A stretch of DNA of 64,000 bases from Aspergillus flavus. Its lineage: Eukaryota > Ascomycota > Eurotiomycetes > Eurotiales > Aspergillaceae. The position numbers were made by a program, and so were the translations under genes. Under the pieces are notes generated by a model. That model worked only from the letters and a program-made list of their open reading frames with translations, was not told where the DNA came from and did no database searches. The stretch spans positions 3,038,001 to 3,102,000 of the forward strand of contig NC_092410.1 of NCBI RefSeq assembly GCF_009017415.1, in the 5' to 3' direction. Below are positions 38,938 to 50,651 of this stretch, in pieces (within the stretch, counting starts at the first letter, position 1; each line of letters begins with the position of its first letter).

Positions 38938-40750
38938 ATGCGTGCGGCAACGGCTATCGCTTCTCTTTTGCTGGTCGGCTCTGTCGTCGGCTTGGAGAAT
39001 CCTCATCGCAAAGCTAAGGCCGTTCAGCGAGCTCACCAGCATAAGACGGTGTTGCCTCGGGCAGTTCCAGTGGCTCGGGATGATGATTACAAGTACTTGA
39101 CTAACAAGACCGAGAGTTAGTGTTCGACAATCTTGATAGTCGAGTTATTAATGCTGATGTTTTCGTGTGCTGTGTAGGGTTCCTTGTCAACGGCACTGGC
39201 ATCCCAGAAGTGGACTTTGACGTCGGAGAATCTTATGCAGGTCTCTTGCCCAACTCACCCGCTGGGAATTCCAGCCTCTTCTTCTGGTTCTTCCCCTCTC
39301 AGAACCCGAAGGCGCAGGACGAGGTATGTATTCACCGCCAGGATAACAGAGTAGCCGTAGTCCATTAATTCTAACAACCATCTAGATCACAATCTGGCTG
39401 AACGGTGGACCAGGATGCAGTTCTCTCGATGGATTGCTGCAGGAAAATGGTCCCTTCCTTTGGCTTCCTGGAACTTATAAGCCTGCTCGAAACCCATACT
39501 CGTGGACTAACCTAACGAATGTGGTGTATATCGATCAGCCAGCCGGAACGGGCTTCTCCCCTGGACCGTCTACCGTGGATGACGAGGAAGGAGTTGCTGC
39601 CCAATTTAAGAGCTGGTTTAAGCACTTTGTCGACACCTTCGGCCTGCACGGTCACAAGGTGTATCTTACTGGTGAGAGTTATGCCGGGCAATACATTCCG
39701 TACATCGCTTCGGCAATGTTGGATGAGGAAGATGAGAAGTATTTCAATGTGAAGGGTATTCAGATCAATGACCCTTCAATTAACGATGACTCGGTGATGA
39801 TTTATGGTATGTTTTGCATGTCTATTGACACTCGCGTTGATGCCTATTCTGACAACCCCACAGCCCCGGCTGTTAGACACTTGAACCATTACACAAATGT
39901 CTTCGCTTTGAACGACACATTCCTGGCAGACGTCAACTCCCGAGCGGACAAGTGTGGCTTCAACAAGTTCCTTGATGAGGCCTTGACTTACCCGCCACCC
40001 AAGGACTTCCCCGTCCTTCCGGAAATCAGCTCGGAGTGCGCTATCTGGGACGACATTGTTGCAGCTGCTTACGATGTCAACCCTTGCTTCAACTACTACC
40101 ACTTAACAGACTACTGTCCTTATCTCTGGAGCGAGATGGGCTTCCCTTCTCTTGCAGGCGGACCCAACAACTACTTCAACCGCACTGACGTCCAAAAGGC
40201 CCTTCATGTCCCTCGCACGGATTACTCCGTCTGCGGAGAAACTACGATCTTCAAGAATGGCGATCAATCTCCTCCCAGTGCCCTGGGTCCCCTTCCCAGT
40301 GTGATTGAGCGGACGAACAACACGATCATTGGCCACGGCTGGCTTGATTACCTCCTTTTCCTGAACGGATCATTGGTGACAATCCAGAACATGACTTGGA
40401 ACGGTGCTCAAGGGTTCCAGAAGCCTCCTGTTGAGCCTCTTTATGTCCCTTACCATTATGGTCTGGCGGAACTCGCCAATGGCAATGCCCCCGAGCCATT
40501 CACCTTGATCGCTGGTGCAGGACTTCTAGGCACAGCTCACACCGAGCGTGGGTTGACTTTCTCCAGTGTTTACCTGGCTGGTCATGGTAAGTTGAGAATC
40601 AATATGAGCTGCTGATAGTTTTCCTGGATTATGGTGCTGACAATAAGCGCAGAAATTCCCCAGTATGTCCCCGGCGCGGCATATCGCCAGCTGGAGTTCT
40701 TGCTTGGTCGCATTGAGAACCTGCAGCAGCGGGGAGGATACACTGCATAG
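38938..40750 (+). CDS. Secreted or vacuolar serine carboxypeptidase (peptidase family S10)
   Basis: Removes C-terminal residues from peptides at acid pH. Five exons: 38938-39115, 39178-39323, 39386-39806, 39864-40586 and 40653-40750, giving 521 aa. A signal peptide is clear ([20 protein letters not shown]) and a basic propeptide-like stretch follows. Family motifs: [14 protein letters not shown], the nucleophile Ser206 in TGESYAGQY, and the His in AGHGEIPQYVP, split by the last intron. The Asp is probably in [10 protein letters not shown]. There are many N-glycosylation sites. The 57-base intron at 39807-39863 keeps the reading frame open when retained, so an unspliced model would add 19 false residues. 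Confidence 0.92.
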
Positions 40751-40953
40751 ATGTATGAGCTTTACCCTGAATAGACCACTTCAATGTGTATATACAAAAG
40801 CCGAGGTATATAGGAAGTCTTTTAATAGCACACTTAGATGGAGAACAAAAGTCACGTCGACATTATCTCTCTCCAGATTCAATGTTCTTCTCACTCATTA
40901 CGGGAAAATCATAACGAAATGCGTAGGTAAGTCTGCGTGCCTTTCATCGAATC

Positions 40954-43632
40954 CTAGAATAAAGCAGGCTCTTCGACTTTACGAAAACGGAAACTTGCAG
41001 CGCCGCGTATTTTGGAGTATAGACTTGGAGGCTTAACAGACGCAATTGACCGAGCTTCGGCTTTGTTTATAGCAACGTAGAACGATCCAACTATATCGTT
41101 AACATCACTGATTGCTAGCAAGTGACCTCTTTTGTGCGCAGTATATAAGGTCATTGCACTACCCGGGTCGCGGCTAATGATCGCATTGGCTGGGTGGTAA
41201 TGGGTGGACTCGGAGTCCATTCTGTGGATAGCGGAAATATGCAGTTTGGCAAAAGGTGGGAGCTTTCGACGCTTTGTGAGGGCTAATCTTCGATATGCAG
41301 TATGGGCAAGAAGAGCGTGCCTGCTGTTTTGTTTGATTGTGTGTTTGTGGCTCATGGTGCTGTGCAGGTGGCCTTGTGTGGATGCCAGACGTAAAGAGTC
41401 CTTCAACTGGACGCTAGAGAAGATCGTCCCTGGACTGACTGTGAATGCATTGTACTGGTCGCTTAAGCTGTCGCTGCCCATTATCTTCGTCAGATCTAGT
41501 GGGCTGACCTGTGTATGCTCATCGCATCCAAACTGCGTCGTGAGCCTGAAAGACAGACCGGCGTTTATGGCCTCGCAGACCATCCAAACCAGCGGGATGT
41601 GGCTGAGACTACAAGTTTCATCGGGGTCTAGTGGTACGAGCCCCCCGATGTCCTATGGAAGTTAGCAAAAAAGAAAAGTGTGTGTTCATAGACAAGCAGA
41701 ATACTCACAGCATGACTACCTGGAAACCAGACTTGCTTGAGTCCTTTCATAAGTAGTCCACTGCCGAGCTCTTCATTCAGGAGAACTGGGCGTAATTCAG
41801 CCCGACATTCGTCTATTGAGACCGCATGGCAGATAGTACTGGCTGATTTCGAAATCTCCGTAGTTGTAGAGATTCGGTCCCCTTCTCTGCCCAGATATTT
41901 GGATTTGACAACGACAGCATCGAATAAACCAAGAAATGGGATCCTATTGGTTGGCTTGCTGAGCTTTTCTCGAAAACCTTTCATTTGAAAGTAACTCTCT
42001 CTCTCCTCCCACAGCTTATCAGCATCGGTTCTCAGCGCATAGTTGTTCCAGCTTTGGTAGATGTCCCAGGCAGCCTGAAAGCCCCCGTTAATTTCAGGTA
42101 AGACTCCAATATAGTCGACCATTCTTGCGAGTGCTTGAGCTATGTAAGCCCCACTGGAAAAGCCGAAGAGAAATATCTCATCCCCAACGTTGTAGTGGCC
42201 TACGAGCCACTGTTGGATGTAGTGTTAGTGCTTCGGTATCTTCTAGTTTCATAAGATAACTTACACTATATCCATCACCCATACATGTTTTGAAGTCATC
42301 AGGACGGCTAAACTTAGCTCGTTGGTAGTAACAAAGCTGGGAGCCGTTTGTGCCATAAAGCATCTTATGTATTTTCTCGATGTTAGACTGATGATTCGCT
42401 CCATGCTTATGGCTCCCTCCGTCGAAACACAGGATTACCTTTTTCGGGCGCTCTCCTGACTGCGATATCTCTCCGCGGAGGCGGGATTCTGTGTAGCGAT
42501 AAGGTTTACGCTCATGCAGCAGAGAGCTCCCTCCCTCACCAATGGATGTCTTCATCACATAGATCGTTTGAGCCTTGACATGACGTATTCTCCATAGAGG
42601 AAGTCTGCTGGGCCTAGAGTTATATCTCATATACTGCAGCTGTCCGCCATGGCTGGGGAGCAGATATATCCCCGCAAGAGCTATGTAATCTAGTGAGGTG
42701 TCCTGGCACTCAAGTATAAGTACATCCTTTACCACTAGGCTGTGGTACAGGGGTAAATGTAGCTTTATACCCCGGTTAGTTATCGAGAACGGAGCAGAAT
42801 CCTTCTTTGAAAAGTAAAAAGGTACGAAATCTCCAGAATGCTTGAAATCAGCAGGCGATCGCGCAAGTAGACCAGTTGCAGATCGGTCAAATGATTCACG
42901 TGCTCCCCATGCAAACAGTGTCTGGTCGGCTGACTCCCTCATAATCTCTTCCTGCAGTCTTATGAAAGCCTTCTCGCCCTCTCCGTAGAGCAACGGCATG
43001 TTAACGTGGAATATCCCCATGAGGCAGTAGGCTATATCCTCAACACGTGTCGTCTTTCTTCCCGAAGCCCATGACATTCGCCTGGCAATACTGAAATCGG
43101 ACAACTGTGCTGAGCCTCTCAGTATCGATTCGTCTATGTTGGTGATACTATGTATCAAGGTACACCAAGATTCCCTCGAGCCTATCTCACTCCAGTCATC
43201 TGCAAGAAAACGCACGTCCGATGGAGCAATGAGCTCTTGAAGAGTCCAGCCTCTCTTGAAGTACACACTGTTTCTAACTTTGGTTGACAAATCAGATTGG
43301 TTATTGTCCGGAGAGACATCGCGTAGGTAAGCATAACACCGTCCTGCCGATTCATACCATCTGAACATTGAGTTGATTGCCTCGGACAGCTCAGCGCTAC
43401 TTTCTTTGTTGATACAACAGGTGTCAATCCAGGCATACTCAAAGCCATCCTGGTTGGCTACTTTACAGATGTTCTCCACTTTTCTGTAGCCCTCCGTATC
43501 ATGGTTCTGGTTGAGGAGTATGTCTTGGAACGTAACTTCGTCCTTGCCCCATCGGTGCGAGAGAACCGCGTAAGGCGGGATTTCATCTGCGAATTCTTCG
43601 AGCTGTAACCGCTCTGTGTGAATGAGACGCAT
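40954..43632 (-). CDS. HET domain fused to a DUF2235 alpha/beta-hydrolase domain
   Basis: Three exons, 42265-43632, 41709-42209 and 40954-41652, giving 855 aa. Start chosen at MRLIHTERLQLEEF, the usual opening of HET proteins; an in-frame ATG at 43695 would add 21 residues. The HET domain holds YAVLSHRWGKDEVTFQDIL, WIDTCCINKESSAELSEAIN and RGWTLQELIAPSDVRF, then MGIFHVNMPLLYGEGEKAF. From residue 396 follows DUF2235: KKVILCFDGGS, the nucleophile elbow GFSSGA with Ser474, GLFDAVVVKS, and GSHADIGGL across the last intron. HET domains trigger heterokaryon incompatibility and cell death; DUF2235 is related to bacterial Tle1-type lipase effectors. This suggests a lipase-linked death protein, by inference. 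Confidence 0.85.
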
Positions 43633-44081
43633 TGTTGATGACAGTGCAGAGCATGCAAAGGAAGAGAGGTTGGGCTTCTTGTTTACGGCGGGCATATCGT
43701 CTAGTCTCTTTGGGGTATGGTTGCTTGACCATGTGACGTGGCGGACTACGGCGACTGAATCTAGCTTACGGTCAGCCTGTTTTCTATCAAGTTGTTTAGA
43801 CTGTTCAAATTAGGTACTCGGACAGTTTAGACTATTCAGGCCGCTGAGGGTATTCAAACTCAGTAAAGTTCCAAGTTGAACGGAAGCTAGATTTACTCCA
43901 CCGTACCCATAGCTCCTCTCACTATCAGTCTGAATACATCTCTACCCTCGAAATACTAATAAGGACTGCCAGTGCAAGTTGCCGACCAGGTCCTGGTAAT
44001 AGGAACATACCAAGACAAGATCATTTGTTGGCCCCCTCTATATGCAATACTTCCAGAGACTTCCCCAAACTCCCCTTAAGT
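43633..44081. other. Short intergenic region
   Basis: Spacer between the HET-DUF2235 start and the stop of the I9 inhibitor gene, both on the minus strand. It should contain the HET-gene promoter. Nothing else recognised. Confidence 0.4.
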
Positions 44082-44492
44082 CTATTGCGTTGACATGATA
44101 CCGTCCGGCTCAACTGATGCTACATGTGGATGCGACTCGAGTGTCATCACCGCGCCATCAGGAAAAGTCACACTGTGAAAATAGTTGGAAGACGATTAGC
44201 TGAGTCTCTTAGAGCACGGACTGAGGACACCCACGCAAAGCCTTTTATGAGCGAATACTCGTGTGTTATTTCACCACCTTGGTCTCTGACATGTTGTTTT
44301 GTCCTGGTTCAGGTACCCACAGATTAGCCAATATTTCATGGCGTCAGTATATGAGATTTACTCTTCAATCTCCTCAGCCGATGCGTTTTCCTTGCACGTA
44401 ACCTGCCAGAGTTGAAGAACGTCAGGAGAGAGAACAAAAAGTTGTTTTCAGCGGCTATATAGAAGCTGGAGACTCACAATGTATGAAGGCAT
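44082..44492 (-). CDS. Small peptidase inhibitor I9-type protein (subtilisin prodomain-like)
   Basis: Four exons, 44478-44492, 44362-44402, 44235-44303 and 44082-44172, total 216 nt, giving 71 aa. Each exon is too short to stand out as an open frame. The product starts MPSYIVTCKENASAEEIEE and continues with DQGGEITHEYSLIKGFAVTF, which matches the inhibitor I9 family, the fold of subtilisin propeptides and of yeast proteinase B inhibitor Pbi2. The end, HPHVASVEPDG, is the typical C-terminal part that lies on the protease. No signal peptide, so it is cytosolic. Likely target: a vacuolar proteinase-B-like subtilisin. All introns are GT-AG, 62-75 bases; the first splits the gene after five codons. 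Confidence 0.85.
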
Positions 44493-45109
44493 ATTGTTCA
44501 AGAGTTGGTTGGCCCTAAGTGCAAAGATGAGTTTGTGAGGGTACAATGTTGGTGGAGGATGAAGTCCGAAAGTTGGGAGGGGTAAATAGATTGCGGGGAT
44601 TTGGGCGCCTTAAGTAATTTCAGGCAGATTCACCATAGTTTCTGCCGCAATCGAACCTATAGGTTTCACGTGTTCTGGATCTATTTTCCGGGAATAGAGT
44701 GATAAGAATGTGGTTGTATCACTGACCAGAGGATTATTCTAATAGTTCATAATAGTATACTACATTTTGTAATGTAAGATGTTATCTACTAGGTAACCAA
44801 CAGGAATCTAGCCAAGCGGCCTAGTAAGAAATACAACGAGGATTTTTCTCTCGCTCTAGTTAAGTATCTCCTCAGCTCTGTTTTCAATGTTAGCGGTATT
44901 GACACCAAACCTGAACCAGATATGCCGTAACTGTACAGCGAAACTCAACATCGGCGCCCAGCTCTTACTTCCTTCAAATGTTTCCGTGACCTATTGCCAA
45001 AGAAACACTAAGAGATTCACAGATAAGTAGTAACAGAACAAACTCTATTCTTAGAAAGAATACCATACACAGTATAGTACCAGTGCTCATAGAAACCGTT
45101 TCCATCTAT
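44493..45109. other. Intergenic region, AT-rich
   Basis: Separates the I9 inhibitor start from the stop of the secreted-protein gene. No coding exon recognised. Confidence 0.4.
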
Positions 45110-45594
45110 TCAGAGATTTTCGGCGCACCCAATCTCCGGATTCGAACTAAATATCTTCTCTTTAGCGTCTCTCAATAAGAACAGAACAAAGCTCTGATCT
45201 GAAGGGGTGATTCCCCTCGCTGTCATACATTGATTACATTCGGAAGCCTAAAGGATAAAGTTGATTAGTGAGATAGAGCTGATAACTGGGGCCGAACTAA
45301 AGTCACCTGCACATTGAAGCATGAGTTCATGTTTTTGGTTCTAGCATCCTGGTCTTGATCTGTGTACGGCGCAAGACAGCTTTCCTCAATGCTTTTCTCC
45401 AAACGTTTAATGCACTCCTCCACGGCTGGTACGGCTTGTTCGGCCTTCTCTGTACCTTCTTTTATAATAGAAAGTACACATTGATTATAGACGTCACCGC
45501 GTCTTTCAATTCCATCACGCAAAGTAGCTCTTCTGTTAAAGCCTGCAAAGACCAGACTGGTAGTTGTGAGGAACCAGAAAAGCTGAATCTTCAT
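45110..45594 (-). CDS. Small secreted cysteine-containing protein, unknown function
   Basis: Two exons, 45307-45594 and 45110-45247, giving 141 aa. The start is ATG at 45594; the frame extends 5 codons upstream without another ATG. Residues 1-17 are a signal peptide (MKIQLFWFLTTTSLVFA). The mature protein has seven cysteines, among them ECNQC, and Lys/Glu-rich helices. No domain is recognised. Small secreted proteins of this kind are often effector candidates or surface proteins, but there is no evidence of a host here. The exon junction NVQ/ASEC is in phase 0 with GTGACT and TTTAG ends; the donor is weak, so the second exon is less certain. Confidence 0.65.
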
Positions 45595-46716
45595 CTTGAT
45601 ATTCACCACGGTCTATAAAGGTTATAAGAACAATAGTGATTTTTGAAGGGGGGAAATATAACTCACCTTGGTGGAGTTAAGTTTGTGGAAATTCGGAATA
45701 CCTTATGAGAAGTAGTTTAAGCGTAATTATCGTAAGAATACTTAGGATAACGAAGATGAGTCTCCTTATAAATCATAATACTCGGTGGGATAGAAAGAAT
45801 CTATACATTGACCACTAGACTAGATAAGGTTTATTGAAATGATCATAGAATATCTTTGGGTACCAAGAAAACACATATCGTTTTTATTGAACGATAATTC
45901 CTAATTGGGGATGGATTAACGTACTCTATTGGCTAAAACTTGGGTGTGGCATCCAATCAATATTATTGGAAAGCCACTTAAATAGTGTAGTTTATTCTTA
46001 GCGGTGTACGAATAGCTGAGTGTCCAGGATTGGCAATTTACTACGAATAGATGAAATAAATAGATTTAACTTTTGATGCAACTTACATTGCTGATAGTCT
46101 TGATAACCCGTAGTGGAATATTGCCACTAATTGTTATTATTTTAGCTCAGCTGAACTGTACTAGGTTACCAGTGATCACACCGGTGACCGCTCCTTGTGA
46201 GGGTCCGCTAAGCCGTATAATGAGTTGAAAAGACTATTGTTTGACACGACTTTGACCCAGCATTTTGTATTAAAATGTATAATCTATCTAAATCGGGAAG
46301 GTGATCAAGTCATCTTAGAAGTTTTGCATAAAGATGGGGTTGAGAAATAAGGCAAACTACATACAAACAGGGCAGATAATAACCACGTGCTCCGAAACCG
46401 TCACAAGAAAAACGAGAAGTAAAGTTATAAACTCTAAGAATAACAACAATAATCAATATAGTTATAACATTACTACACTAGTATGTCAGGTGTTGTAGAA
46501 TATGACCCACTTTGAGTGATCTGGAACTGTGGAACAGGCTTCACGTTGCTACTTTAATTGTGATAGGGTTCTATAGCGTTCTTGAGCTGTTACCGGATTG
46601 CTAGATCCTACAATCTCACCGCAGTGAGTCAATCACATAATAAATAAAGTTAAGGTTGTCGAGAAGTATCTTACATTTAGTCTTGATCTTTCTAAAGAAA
46701 TTCAACAAGCCACAGC
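45595..46716. other. AT-rich gene-free island
   Basis: 1.1 kb, clearly richer in A and T than the genes around it and full of TA steps, with no open frame of note. It could be an old repeat worn down by mutation. No terminal repeats, target-site duplications or transposase fragments could be seen. Confidence 0.45.
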
Positions 46717-48421
46717 TTACACACCACCCTCCTTCTTCGCGCTAATATTCGCCCCATCCTCCGTAACATCCAAAGAACTACCTAACGTAGCAGTCCACTT
46801 CCTCACCAAATGCCCCTTCAAGATAATCCCCGCCATAATAAGATCCACAAAAACAATCAAGAAAGCCCCCATGCCCCACATCCACCCCACTCCCACAGAA
46901 GACTGCCACTGCGTAACAATAAACACAGACATCAAGCCAAACGAAACCCGATACGCGTTCAGCGACACAGAAGCCTCGACGGGGTTGTTCAAGAAACACT
47001 CAATGATATAATTATAGCAGACCGGGAGGGCAAGCAGGGCCCCGAACCAGATGAGGAACGAACCCAGCGCCAAAACCATGAAATGGAGGTGATATTCGAG
47101 GCCGGCGCCGTAGATCCCGAGGCCGATGGGGAGGATGATGCTCGGTAAGATGGTGTTTGCGAGTCGGTACTCTGTGTGCCAGGTTCCGCCGCGGCGACGG
47201 GCGAGCCAGAGAGGTGTTTTGTCGTTGAAGAAGAAGCCGTAGACTTGGGCGCTGATGATTCCGACCCAGGCTGTCATGGTGAAGAAGGCCATTTGGAGCG
47301 AGGAGAACCCGTATCCGCCTGCTTCTTCTGGGGGTTCGAGGTAGGTTGCTAATGTGGAGGCTTGCATGATGGGGAGGCCGAGGGCGATGAAGATGTAGGT
47401 TCCTGTTAGGAGTGTGATGGGGGTGAATGTGATTTGGAGGGGGGTGATTGCTTTGCGGACCTGGGGGGACTGTTAGTTATATTGGATCTGGGTAACTAGG
47501 GCATAGTTGGATGTTCTTGGGGAAGGCTTACGAATTCTCGTCCCTTGCCCGATGGCTGTGTTTTAGTACCCGGCAAGAAGGTGGCGATGCGATTGGCAAA
47601 CCAGCCCTTGGGAAGGGGAGCACGCTTCGGCATTGAAGGGTCCCGGGGAAAAGTAGTGTCTTCAACGAAGAAGAACACAGCAAGGACGGCCGCGCCCACG
47701 GGGCCCAAAGTCCACCAAAAGACATAGTTCCAGGGCTTGTGCTCCGCAATGAAACCGCCCAGCGTGCCACCGCCGACGACAGCAAAGATAATAAGGACTT
47801 CGAAGATGGCAAATGCCTTACCCCGCTGATGCAGATAGAACATATCCATGATGTAACCGCTACCCAGGATAGCAGGAATACCGCCAAACATACCACAGAA
47901 GAGTCGCGAAATGGTGAAGGAGATATAGTCATTTGCACCCGTCATCTCGGCAGCCCAAATCTGGCAGGCGAAGATAGCCACCAGACTCCAGAGTACCACT
48001 GAACTGCGACCGATGACAGCCACGAGAGGAATGATGAAAAACGGACCTGCGACCCATCCTGCTAGACCAGCCGCAACCGAGTTTAGTAGGTCGGTTTGAG
48101 TCTTGTGGTATGCTGGGATTTGGTAGACGAAGGTGAGTTGGTTGGAATTAGGCGACATCTGGCCCGCGAAACCGGCCAGACAGATACATGCGAATATGAT
48201 AATTTTCTTGCGCATGGGCCAGTTCTGGAGGACTGTTAGAGAGGCGCATCGCGATATGGTAGGTCAGTACATACCAAAGGGTCTTCCGGGTCATCGCTCG
48301 GTTGAGGAATGAGGACAATGCCATTGTCATTCCTTTTCGAATATTCTGAAGATTGATCGCTTCCAGTTGCGATCCTCACATCCGGCGAGGGATGCTTGTC
48401 CTCCTGCTCCATTGCAGACAT
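46717..48421 (-). CDS. Major facilitator superfamily transporter (DHA1-like)
   Basis: Three exons, 48275-48421, 47532-48224 and 46717-47460, giving 527 aa. The cytosolic N-terminus ends in DPEDPLNWPMRKK, the usual lead into TM1 of fungal drug:H+ antiporters. About 12 hydrophobic segments can be counted; the loop with SRLFCGMFGGIPAILGSGYIMDMFYLHQRGKAFA contains the GxxxD/R-type signature of the first half. The central loop carries PSMPKRAPLPKGWFANRIATFLPG. The substrate cannot be read from the sequence. The first intron is only 50 bases. Confidence 0.87.
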
Positions 48422-49132
48422 GGTAAACGAGCAACCAGTTGCAGAGAGCTTACCCGGCGTTGACAGGGGAGGGGAAAAAAGCAAAGTTAATCTATTGGAA
48501 GGATTTCTTCTTCATGAGCTGCAGGACATGTGATTTATACTCGCATTGTTGGTTTGTAGATTCTATTATTCATTCAAACCTTACTTGCAGGGATTATTTT
48601 TATACTAAATTAAATTCGAGCGAAGCGAAGAGCAACCCCTGCATGATGACAATATTATCGATGTAACCTCGGCCATAGGTTCACGGCGACATGGGGTCCG
48701 CAGCGCCGGTTCATCAATCGCCTGTCTCAGGTAGAAATCTCTACGCAGCAACTTTATTGGGTTTCGAACGCGGCCCCTTCTTGGAAGCTTACTTGCGGAC
48801 GGGCAACATTCCGCGGATACTAAGAGGGAGACGGTTCGCGGTTAGGGTTTGTTAGTGCACGAGCTGGCACGGAGCTAAGACGGGTTAGCAACGCTTATTA
48901 CTGATCAGGAGGAGTGCTTGCACTGCTTGGCTCTTCTTATTGGACCGCCAATACAGTTCCGATGGAGCACTGATACTACCTGATGCTCCACCATACATTG
49001 CCAAGAACAGGCAACGGCGTAAATTATCCTGTCCAGTTTACTCCGAGTACATCATTATACTAACTGGAGTGCCTGAGATTGGTCCGTGGTCATGTTTCAA
49101 TTTCAGATCGTATCGTAAATCTATTGTGCGTT
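48422..49132. other. Intergenic region
   Basis: Holds the MFS promoter and the 3' flank of the rhodopsin-domain gene. Nothing else recognised. Confidence 0.4.
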
Positions 49133-50651
49133 CTAGACGTATCTCCTTTCGGTACTCTCCTCCGAAGTTGGTCTCCCATCCATGTCACTCTCCACGGTAT
49201 GCCCTAGCGTGGTAACTACCTCAATGGAGGTGGTTTTCATAATACCCCGGTCATCAAGACGAAGTTGAGATTCACTGTCCCCACCAAAGTCATCTCTCTC
49301 GTCTGGGTCGTTTCTAGTATCAAATACAGTATGCCCCCATTCGATTCGCGAGGTTCGTCCGGTGCGCGTAGTCCGGAGTGGTAGCGAATGTGATTTGTCA
49401 CGAGAATAATAGTTTGTAGTCACGGAGTTATGGCCGAGGAGTGGCCGGACAGAGGGGGCGGCAGCAGCGATAATGCCAAACGTCGCTTCCAGTCTGCGAA
49501 GAAGACAAGTCAGCATCACTTTATTCTTTTGCAAGCTGGTGGAGTATCGGTTAGTCTGTGACAACTTACACTGCCCACATAAATAGGTCAACAAGATCCC
49601 CTAGATAATACCATCAATCCTCTGTTCAGTTATACAAGGACGAAGCAGAACGTAAGAAGAAATATACTCACAAGTTGGATCTTCTGTTGTCATCAAACTA
49701 GGAACAAGGACAGTGCGAGCAATTGCAAAAGCGCCGCTCCTGATATTCCCGCCATTCAGTCAGCTATGGATTTCCAAATATTCTGTTCTCAATATCATTT
49801 ACTCACGCGAACCCCAAGGCCATGATCCCGCATATGCCCACCTTTACTCGCTTAGGGAGTTTGATGTTCCATAGAAAAACAATTGGCAGAATGGACAACG
49901 CAAAATCCGTTGATGCAGCAATCGCTATACATCTTGTGTCAGGTTATACCGTGATCAATTGGGTGGGTGTCGTACCTCCTTGGGTGATTCCAATCGCATC
50001 GATAGCGTTAGCCGACCAACAGCGTCCTTCCACCGATTTATCCCAGTTAAGTTCCACGGGGGTACATTGAGGAAATATAACGGCGGCGTCGAGTACGCTG
50101 GTAATGGTGTTGAAGGCGATAAAGCACCAGAAGAAGACCCTCCATTTCTTGCTCGTGAGGCTAAGGACAACAACTGTTAGCCACAGCATGCTCGTGGTCA
50201 ATATCCCAGTTTCAGTACTTACAAAAGTCTCTTTAGAAACAGACTAATTGAAATCTTGAGGAAGACAGTTGTGAAAATTAATAAAAATTCGCATATCCGC
50301 AAGAGCTTCATGCTGTAGGTCGCATGGTCATGGCCCACGTATTTAACGTGTCGTCCAAAACCATATGAGGTTGCTCCAAGAACCAGTCCCAGAACAACCA
50401 GTTGGGTCAGCTGGTGCGACAATGGGTTAGCCAAGGATAAAGAGTATGTACATTCAGGTAAACTCGAGATTCACCATCGCAAAGACATTGAACCAGTCAT
50501 CCCAGGACAACATCCGAATCATGTACCGGCGCACATATAGTCGCAATAATGTGAGGATTAGGGCAATTATAGTCGTGGCAATGGTCGGTACAGTGACCAT
50601 CGTCGCTCTAGAGACGTCGCCGTCATCGGATGGTACTGTTGACCTCTCCAT
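49133..50651 (-). CDS. Integral membrane protein with fungal rhodopsin-like (SAT4/PTH11-type) domain
   Basis: Seven exons: 50475-50651, 50223-50410, 49976-50160, 49807-49924, 49672-49739, 49570-49600 and 49133-49493, total 1128 nt, giving 375 aa. Seven membrane segments are expected; motifs typical of the family are LYVRRYMIRMLSWDDWFNVFAM in TM1-2, the YGFGRH loop, CTPVELNWDKSVEGRCW with two cysteines, STDFALSILPIVFLWNIKLPKRVK, and WAVLEATFGIIAAAAPSVRPLL. The C-terminal 110 residues are hydrophilic and cytosolic. There is no CFEM domain or signal peptide. Such proteins are putative receptors or metabolite-linked membrane proteins of unknown ligand. It is divergent from the FAD monooxygenase gene. 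Confidence 0.85.

Noticed and set aside
44340..44400. An apparent early stop (TAA) after EEIEE in the I9 inhibitor
   Set aside because: The TAA is part of a GTAAAT donor; the next exon restores the conserved GGEITHEYSLIKGF block in frame, so the gene is intact.
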